A stretch of DNA of 64,000 nt from Hydractinia symbiolongicarpus (taxonomy: Eukaryota > Cnidaria > Hydrozoa > Anthoathecata > Hydractiniidae). The position numbers and the translations under genes are program-made. Under the pieces are notes generated by a model, which saw nothing but the letters and a program-made list of their open reading frames with translations, was not told the DNA's origin and ran no database searches. The stretch lies in the NCBI RefSeq assembly GCF_029227915.1, contig NC_079884.1, positions 22,010,001-22,074,000 of the forward strand, given 5' to 3'. Below, piece by piece: positions 57,390 through 64,000 of the stretch; position 1 is the first letter of the stretch, and the number at the start of each line of letters is the position of its first letter.

Positions 57390-58913
57390 ATGTCGGAGGG
57401 GAATACGAAGAAAAAACATAAAAGATCTCAAGGAAAGCAATGTGCTGCCTGGGGATGCAATAATCGTAGCCTGGTTGAATTTGAAAATGAATTAATATCT
57501 TCAACCATAAGTTTTTTTAAATTTCCGAAAGATTCAGGAACAAGGAAAGTGTGGTGCAGCCGAATTAAACGTATTGATGGACAAGACAACTTTAGAGTAA
57601 CCAGCCATACTGTGCTGTGCGAAAAACACTTTGCAAAAAGTGATATAATAAAAGCCCCTGGAGGGACACGCCGCAGATTGAGAGATGGAGCCAAACCTAC
57701 ACTATTTGAAAATGTGGAGGATTTTAGCAAAAGAAAAGCTCCTGTTAACAGACCATCTCCTCGAAAAAAATTTAGAGAAACATCCACTCTAATTCCTGAT
57801 GAGACTGATATAGGGGATGATTCCACTGAATTTGTAGCTGAGCCAGACTTTATTATGAGGGAGGAACCAGACGCAATTTTTTTGTCAAAAGAAGTTGAAA
57901 AGCTTACAGAAGAAAAAAAGAGTTTGTGTAAAGAGATAGAAATGTTGAAACACAAACTCATGGAAAAAATTTCTACAGTTAAAATAAAATTTGTCGAAAA
58001 TGTTTTGTCATCTGATGCATCATGTAAACATTACACTGGCATACCAAACATCGAAGTGTTTAAAGAATTATTAATTTTTTTAAACCCAGGACAAAATGGA
58101 GAAAATGTTATTCTTTACAATAATCAAGATGTCAAAGGTTTTAGTGATAGAGGTAGACCACGTACGCTGTCCCCTCTTGAAAGTTTTTTATTGACCCTTG
58201 TTAGAATGCGAAGAAACTTTGATGTTTGCCATTTATCATATTTGTTTGAAGTGTCTGAAGGTACTGTAACAAATACTTTTCAAACGTGGGTAAATTATAT
58301 GTATGTTAAGCTCGGAACAATATGCATTTGGCCTTCCCGCAGTCAAGTTCAAGAAAATATGCCAGCTAGTATGAAAGAAAGATTTGCAAACGTACGATGC
58401 ATTATAGATTGTGTAGAGTTTAAAATTGCAGTGCCTTCATCTTTATATTTACACAAAATGATGTACTCAGAATACAAAAGTCACACCACCGTTAAAGTAC
58501 TTGTTGGCATTGCTCCTGGTGGAGGTTTCACATTTATATCGAGTGCCTACCCCGGTAGCATCTCAGATAAAGATATTGTTGTCAAAAGTGGTTTATTATT
58601 TCCAGAACTTTGGCAGGCAGGAGATGCTATTATGGCTGATCGAGGTTTTTTGATAGAGGACTATGTAAAACCTCTTGGTGTGGAATTAATTATGCCATCA
58701 TTTTTGAAAGGACGCGAGCAATTTTCAGAGTCTGAAGTAGTCAAAAGTCAACAAATAGCATCAGAAAGAATTCATGTGGAAAGAATGATTCAACGACTCA
58801 AATGTTTTCGAATATTCGATCGAGTTATTCCAGTAAACATGTTGAACTCCCTGAATCAAATTATTTCGGTATGTGGTATTCTCACAAATTTTCAAGACCC
58901 TATTTTAAAGTAA
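57390..58913 (+). CDS. ISL2EU-type transposase: THAP finger, coiled coil, HTH, DDE nuclease
   Basis: 507 residues from Met57390 (MSEGNTKK). This ATG is preferred because the frame upstream has only a TTG. Residues about 18-95 form a THAP C2CH zinc finger: CAAWGC (C18, C23), a Trp in VWC, CEKHF (C77, H80), and KPTLF in place of the AVPTIF box. Residues about 180-205 are a charged coiled coil (KEVEKLTEEKKSLCKEIE). Residues about 255-310 are a helix-turn-helix (SPLESFLLTLVRMRR to VSEGTVTNTFQTW). The DDE_Tnp_4 core follows: IIDCVEFKI (first Asp), IMADRGFL (second Asp), and ERIHVERMIQRLK (Glu). All three acidic residues and the finger ligands are present and the frame is unbroken, so it may be functional. 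THAP domains bind transposon ends in other families. Confidence 0.93.
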   Translation: MSEGNTKKKHKRSQGKQCAAWGCNNRSLVEFENELISSTISFFKFPKDSGTRKVWCSRIKRIDGQDNFRVTSHTVLCEKHFAKSDIIKAPGGTRRRLRDGAKPTLFENVEDFSKRKAPVNRPSPRKKFRETSTLIPDETDIGDDSTEFVAEPDFIMREEPDAIFLSKEVEKLTEEKKSLCKEIEMLKHKLMEKISTVKIKFVENVLSSDASCKHYTGIPNIEVFKELLIFLNPGQNGENVILYNNQDVKGFSDRGRPRTLSPLESFLLTLVRMRRNFDVCHLSYLFEVSEGTVTNTFQTWVNYMYVKLGTICIWPSRSQVQENMPASMKERFANVRCIIDCVEFKIAVPSSLYLHKMMYSEYKSHTTVKVLVGIAPGGGFTFISSAYPGSISDKDIVVKSGLLFPELWQAGDAIMADRGFLIEDYVKPLGVELIMPSFLKGREQFSESEVVKSQQIASERIHVERMIQRLKCFRIFDRVIPVNMLNSLNQIISVCGILTNFQDPILK

Positions 58914-59005
58914 ACAAACAACTTTAGACTGAAGCAATGTTTTAAATCAAAAATATTTACAAAAAGAGTGATATATATACATTACAAATATATACAGGTC
59001 TTATT

Positions 59006-61492
59006 TTACATCAATTTGTCCTGATCTTTCTCTATGATTTGTGGTAGCATATATGTAAAGTAAAACCGTAAAATGTTTTTTTGTAGTTCTTGCCAGTATT
59101 TCATGTCAAATGGCACTCTGTCGATTACAAGACCTTTTGAGGTATAAAAAATAAAATCACACCATGTTTGACATGTGATAGCCAATTGCATTTGTATCTG
59201 ATTGTAATATGTGTGATCTTTATTTATTTTGATATTTTCTGTATTGCTGTCATAGAGAATGCAAGGGTTTTTCGCCACAGAACACACTAACTTTGGATCT
59301 ATGTCTCTGTACAAGTGACTGCATTTTACCTCAAGGATGCCATAAAAGCCATTGCAGTTAACTCTTCCATCTGGTGTAGCTCCAAGCACATAATTATTTT
59401 GATCTATTGTTAAACCATTATTTTCCACAACAACTTGGAAACCTGCAATCTTCATGTATCTTTCATAATGTGCAATGGCTATGGGTTCATGATATCGTCC
59501 ATACTCAAATTTAACTTTTAAAAACTGTTGTGGTACACAACCATGCACTATATTTCGTGCTAAAGTTTTTAAGCCTCTTTCTGTTTTGGGTCCACTGTTT
59601 CCAAGTTTGTTGCACAGTGAGGCAGTAAATCTGTTTTCTCTATACTTGAACCAATTTGGATTGTTAGCTTGGTCTCGTGTATTTTTTTCGATGCTGATTG
59701 CATCAGCTGCCTGCTCTTTTAAATTTTGTAGTAACATTAGCTTTTTTTGCTCAACTAAATGAATTTCATTGGCATAATTATCGATAACATTGTCATTTTG
59801 TTTAAAAAAGTGGTCAGTAAAATCTGAAAACAAAACCCGGTCGCCCTTGTTTCCATCCTCCTTAATGTTACAGTAAACTTTAAAATCTGGTGGCATTAAG
59901 GCACATTGGTAGCTCAGAATAGATCCAAATGGCACCGGCCCAAATTGTGTTTGCGTGTATAGCTGAGGATTTGTGTTCATAATTTTTGGTGCATGTGCTT
60001 TGCCATGAAAATTAGTGACGTTGTCAAGCAAAATTCTCAAACTGTCACTACGTGTGTCTCTGTTATGTTCAGATCTTGGCTCGTACAATGAAGATGTAAT
60101 TCCTTTTTTAGAAGCTCCTTCAGTATTTGTGGCATTCCTTTTTGAATCTGGTGATTTAATGGTTAGTTCTGAGACAGGTGGCTTTTGCATATATTCTCTT
60201 GCCTGCGGTACATTCCAAACACATGGCATTGATGTGCATGCTTTAGGCTCTGGAATCATACGCAATTCATCAACTACCCATTTAGCTAACAGTTTCATAA
60301 CGGCATAGCAATGCGAACATGTGCCGGTTTTTCCGGCTGGACATTGACAATGTGCAAATACAACTTCACCATTAATTTTGTTAAGTACAATAAACACCCA
60401 TCTATTCATTTTTTTTAAACTTGCAGCAGCTATACCTTTTATACAAAATATATTATTGTCTTGTTTGACATATATTGTGCTGGTATCAATGTATTTTTCT
60501 TCTACAAATTGTTCACCTCTTGCAAAATGTTTTTTAATTGTTTTAGCCTTTTCAACAAATGTATTGTTTACTTTTGTGTGATAGTCTGTCATTTGCGTAA
60601 CGGTAAAGACAGGTACACCTTGCAAAGACTTTGACCAGCCAGTGAGGTCCAATGGATTTTTCATATCATTTTGTATTGCTGAGGGTGCTTCAGGTAGTGA
60701 GCCTTCTTTCCAAAGCGGTTTTAAAATTTTTCCTAGCTCCATTGCTTTTTTCCTAATCCAAAGCTTATCAGGTGTTGGATCAACAATCTTCTGATTGTTT
60801 TTATTCTCAAAGTAGTTCCATACTCTAAAGTGAAGAAAAATACATTGAATACAAATGTGTTGCTTTTTATGCATACAAAATCTTGAATTTAGGAAAATAT
60901 TTTTTTAGAATATATATTATATATAAATAGCTACATACACATATGATGGTAAAAAAGCATGTAAAATAATTTTCTATGAAAATATTATAAAATCCAAGTT
61001 TATTGAGGTTGCTCTGACTTCTGTTGTGAAATTGTAATTACCAACATTCCACTTTTCTTATGTTTCTAGATTTGTGTTTGCAATATAATAAAGCCATAAT
61101 TCTGTTCAGCTTCTCTCTACAATTTAATATCACTTACCTAACTTGGGCATCTTTTAGTGTGTGAATACCACGTAGAGTGTCTCCTCTAAATACTAACCAC
61201 TGTTTTAAATGTTCCATAGGATATTTTGAAAGCATTGTAACATTTAATTTTACATATGGGTTGTCAATATCATCTTCTGTGAGAGTAATGGCATCCATAT
61301 CTACATAAATTTAAAAAACCTATATATATACATTTTTTATAGTTTTCGTTTTCCTAACAATCACTTTTTTCCATTAAAACGTAAATTTCTCTTGCTAGCT
61401 AGCTTAAAAGTTTAAGGTTACTTACCAACCATGTTGTTTTTGAAATAATCATCAAAATCTGGTATCTCCAACTCGTGTTTTTTAAAATCCAT
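59006..61492 (-). CDS. ISL2EU accessory protein: SAP-like N-terminus, SWIM zinc finger, YqaJ nuclease
   Basis: Three exons on the minus strand (61492-61426, 61300-61138, 60824-59006) join in phases 1 and 2 with GT..AG borders and give 682 residues. Exon 1 starts MDFKKHELEIPDFDDYF. Exon 2 has a SAP-like motif (LKQWLVFRGDTLRGI). Exon 3 has a SWIM finger (FAHCQCPAGKTGTCSHCYAV, CxC...CxH). Its YqaJ-type nuclease core has FTASLCNKLG, FEYGRYHEPIAIAHYE, LGATPDGRV, GILEVKCSH and YYNQIQMQLAITC. These supply the Glu, the Asp and the ExK of the lambda-exonuclease/YqaJ fold. The gene faces the transposase gene tail to tail, 92 bp apart. It probably processes DNA during transposition; the exact role is not established. 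Confidence 0.92.
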
Positions 61493-61824
61493 ATTGAGCT
61501 GAGATTTAGCTATTAAAATAACTGTTTTTTACAAATTTTAGATATAATATTTCTGAAATAAAGCTTGTCACAAAACCAACACTTCCACAGATCTTGTCTT
61601 CAAACTCAGAATGCCAGCGCTTATTAATGTCAAAAGATGCGTAACTTTATAGAGATAAAGCCTTTTATTAAGGAGTTAACTCGTTTTTATGTAAATATCG
61701 CCCTCATAATAATGTATCTCCGCAGCATTTTGAATCTGTTGTTAGCGTAAACAAAGAATCATATTGGAAGCAATTAGTAAAGAATTTTAAGCACCGCTTG
61801 CCTCGTTTCCGTGCAACGAAGCAA

Positions 61825-61851
61825 AGTTACGCAATCATTTATGAAAAGGTC
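61825..61851 (-). repeat. Right terminal inverted repeat of the ISL2EU-type element
   Basis: Inverse of the left end, followed by TA. Confidence 0.9.
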
Positions 61852-61853
61852 TA

Positions 61854-62439
61854 TTATCCCATGGTATTATCTTGAACTTGAAAAATGTTTTATGTAGTAC
61901 AAATATACAAAAAGTGATTTGTGAAAATTAATACTTTAGCAATACTGTACCACACTCAACTTTCATTAGAAAGAAATTTTAAGACGTCTTAACATATCAA
62001 TTTATTAAACTTGTGGTGTAGCGATTTTTGGAAAATGTTTTATGATATCTGTGACATGACTAAAATATTCATCAAGTTTAAGATATCTAAGGTTTGATCA
62101 TAAAGTTAAATCCTACAAGTTTAAAAACAAAAAAAGAAATAGATGTAGGCGAAAGAAATAAAAAGGTTATGACTACGTTCATCGGTTTAGAATTAACAAT
62201 AGAGACTAAATCCAAAATGCGATTCCGTGGCATTAATATTTAGACTAGCCGGGTTAAGCCACAAGTAACTGTGTTACCTGGCGTGGAACGCCGGAAAGAG
62301 AGATTTAAGAACTGTAAACTGTGCCACACATTCAAGTGAAGTGCTTTAGTGTAGAGTGTCATAAATTGAGTGAGGCATAGAACATTATTGTATTTCCGGT
62401 GTAATATATTTTTTTTAAAATAACTTTTCACCACTTTAG
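61854..62439. other. Gene-free spacer
   Basis: No supported gene. Confidence 0.4.
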
Positions 62440-62830
62440 CTGAAATAAAAACACAGTTTACAAGTCGTTGTTACCCTCCCTGTTATAGCAAAAACAGTTG
62501 GCCAACCTTTTTTATTTTTTAGAGACATTCCTGCTAAGTTCAAAAATAAATATTACTCCGGGCTGAGGGATTAATACAGGCAAACAATGTTACATATCCA
62601 TATAGGCATAACCCTTTTTTAAAAAAAAAACTTTCTCGTAACTTTGGATAAACAGAAACTCAGAAAACAGCCATCATTAACATTAGACTGAGCGCTTAGC
62701 ACAGGTAAACTGTGTTGTCAATGCGTTTAGACGTAATGCCCTTTTCAAAAAAACGTTATTGCAAATTCGGTTTAATTAAGAACACTGGAAAAACAGCATG
62801 TCATTACCCTGTCCAGCTGAAAAGTTTTTA
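62440..62830. repeat. Dispersed repeat family R1, copy 3 (two partial units)
   Basis: Two tandem partial units. The first (about 62550-62660) has 'atataggcataaccctttt'. The second (about 62690-62825) has 'actgagcgcttagcacaggt', 'aaactgtgttg', 'aatgcccttttcaaaaaaac' and 'accctgtccagctgaaaa'. Shared with 15800-16090 and 17180-17430. Confidence 0.75.
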
Positions 62831-64000
62831 TGACACTAATAAAGGTGTCGCTACCTACTAACTGCATTTAGCATTTTTGTCATAGCTAGCCAAACTGTAT
62901 TTGGCTACTTTTACTCTTTAACCAGAACTAGCTAAAGAGCTAGAGGTAGAAGAGCGCCACAACCCCAACATAATAATAAATAATAATATACCAAACTTAA
63001 AAATAATAAGAATAAGTAAGGCTAGCTACAGATAGCTAGCTTTAGCAGGATGCTGCCTTGAGATCTACGTTAGCTAGCTAAAATTTTGAAATTGGTTTGT
63101 TTCAGATTTACACATGGCTAGGAAACGTGATGATATTTTTATCTTAATACGTGAAAACATAGACACAATGAAGAGAATATCTTAAACGTTGATAGAACTG
63201 AAATTTAGGCAGTTAAATAATTATACTAACCCAACCAAATGTTCCTCTTTCTTCAAAAAAATTTTTGATTTGCAGCTGAGTAAAGAAGCCAGAGTATAAA
63301 AAATATGGCGTCCTTCGAAAGAAACGACGACTCGTACCTTAACCTCTAGAGCTCGGTTAAGTTGAACAAAATCCGCCTCGTTAAAAACATAACTGGAAAC
63401 GAAAATTTGAAGGAATATCTAGCATAACTCATAAATAACAGTCTATAACAATATTTGTGATCAGATTCGTAACGGAGTCTTAATTCTTTTCCCAATTTAC
63501 AGCCGGAGCCGGAGTAGGGCTGGATCGCGGGGTCAGATCGGGCTTTAAAAGTCGTGACGTTCCGGAAAACGGTTAAAAAATCGGTCGAAGAAGAAGAAGG
63601 AGGAGGAAAAGAAAAAGACCGCCCGTTTTAATAAGATCTCGGATGTAATCCGAAATTTTAATAATACAATACAGCAACAACCATACACCTTTTGCATATA
63701 ATGAACGGCATGTGATCAGCAAATGGATTTAAAAACTTTACCAGTCCACGAGCCATATGAGGGTGTTATTATTAGCCCTCTTTCTGGAAGAGAAAAACCG
63801 TGATGATGACCACTTCTTGATGCGAAACATTCTGCACATATTTTTCGTGCCGTGTAGAGGTCTCCTCCATCGTATACTCAATGGTTGATGTAACATATAA
63901 TATAAAAGGAAGTAGAAATACAATGGTAACGTTTGCGCTGTCAAGGCCAACTGACGATCGAGGATGAAATTTTTTATTACCCGCCTTTTATACCTTGTCG
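62831..64000. other. Gene-free window end
   Basis: Contains repeated 'gctagcta' runs (about 62935-63080) and a GAA/GGA-rich purine tract (about 63585-63620). No coding region supported; the minus-strand frame 63738-63950 shows no domain. Confidence 0.4.

Larger units (their letters stand above)
57309..61851. mobile_element. Complete ISL2EU-type DNA transposon
   Basis: 4543 bp. The left end reads GACCTTTTCATAAATTATTG and the right end, inverted, GACCTTTTCATAAATGATTG, continuing CGCAA versus CGTAA. TA flanks both sides (57307-57308 and 61852-61853). It encodes two convergent genes: a THAP-DDE transposase (57390-58913) and a SAP-like/SWIM/YqaJ nuclease protein (61492-59006). Established knowledge: ISL2EU elements of the IS5/PIF-Harbinger-related group make a TA duplication and carry a transposase plus a YqaJ nuclease. 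Both genes are open and spliceable, so this copy may be recent or active. Confidence 0.9.

Noticed and set aside
57428-57961. 177-residue minus-strand open frame
   Set aside because: Antisense shadow of the intact THAP-DDE transposase.

Overview
The window is eukaryotic and almost certainly from an invertebrate animal. Coding is split into short exons with GT..AG junctions and conserved intron phase, the sequence is AT-rich, and introns and intergenic DNA are packed with relics of many transposon classes. The repeat set, the extracellular-domain repertoire and the divergent class A GPCR would fit a cnidarian, perhaps a hydrozoan. That placement is inference, since no single marker proves it.

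Layout. 0.4-1.0 kb holds a broken tyrosine-recombinase gene. 1.7-8.7 kb is a field of nonautonomous DNA transposons: a Helitron-like element, a TA-flanked MITE, a TA-flanked element with a TTAA element nested inside it, and a piggyBac-like MITE. It is interrupted by one intact single-exon GPCR on the minus strand (6538-7470). 10.6-11.4 kb holds two tRNA-derived SINEs.

11647-21335 is the best gene. Eight exons join in perfect phase into a predicted 727-residue single-pass receptor. It has a signal peptide, two discoidin (F5/8C) domains and a third domain resembling the DS-like domain of discoidin domain receptors, then a transmembrane helix. The cytoplasmic tail has no kinase; it is a tandem array of 13 eleven-residue units, each carrying a YxxL-type motif spaced like an ITAM. 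This is the most exciting object in the window.

22.8-24.5 kb carries transposon relics: a GIY-YIG endonuclease on the minus strand and a pogo/Tigger-like transposase. 25.9-52.2 kb carries further secreted or extracellular genes whose long introns have absorbed transposons: a PAN/apple-domain exon, a three-exon gene of unassigned fold (30923-36425), and a LamG-like plus fibrinogen-like gene (37055-52155). Their introns or spacers hold a LINE, a Penelope-like endonuclease, a USP-fold protease ORF, a Polinton-like DNA polymerase B relic flanked by inverted subterminal repeats, a reverse-transcriptase element nested in a Helitron-like repeat, and a broken integrase.

57309-61851 is a complete, apparently intact ISL2EU-type DNA transposon. 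It has near-perfect terminal inverted repeats, a TA duplication, a THAP-DDE transposase gene and a convergent three-exon gene for a SWIM-finger/YqaJ-nuclease protein. The remaining sequence to 64000 holds dispersed repeats and no gene I can support.
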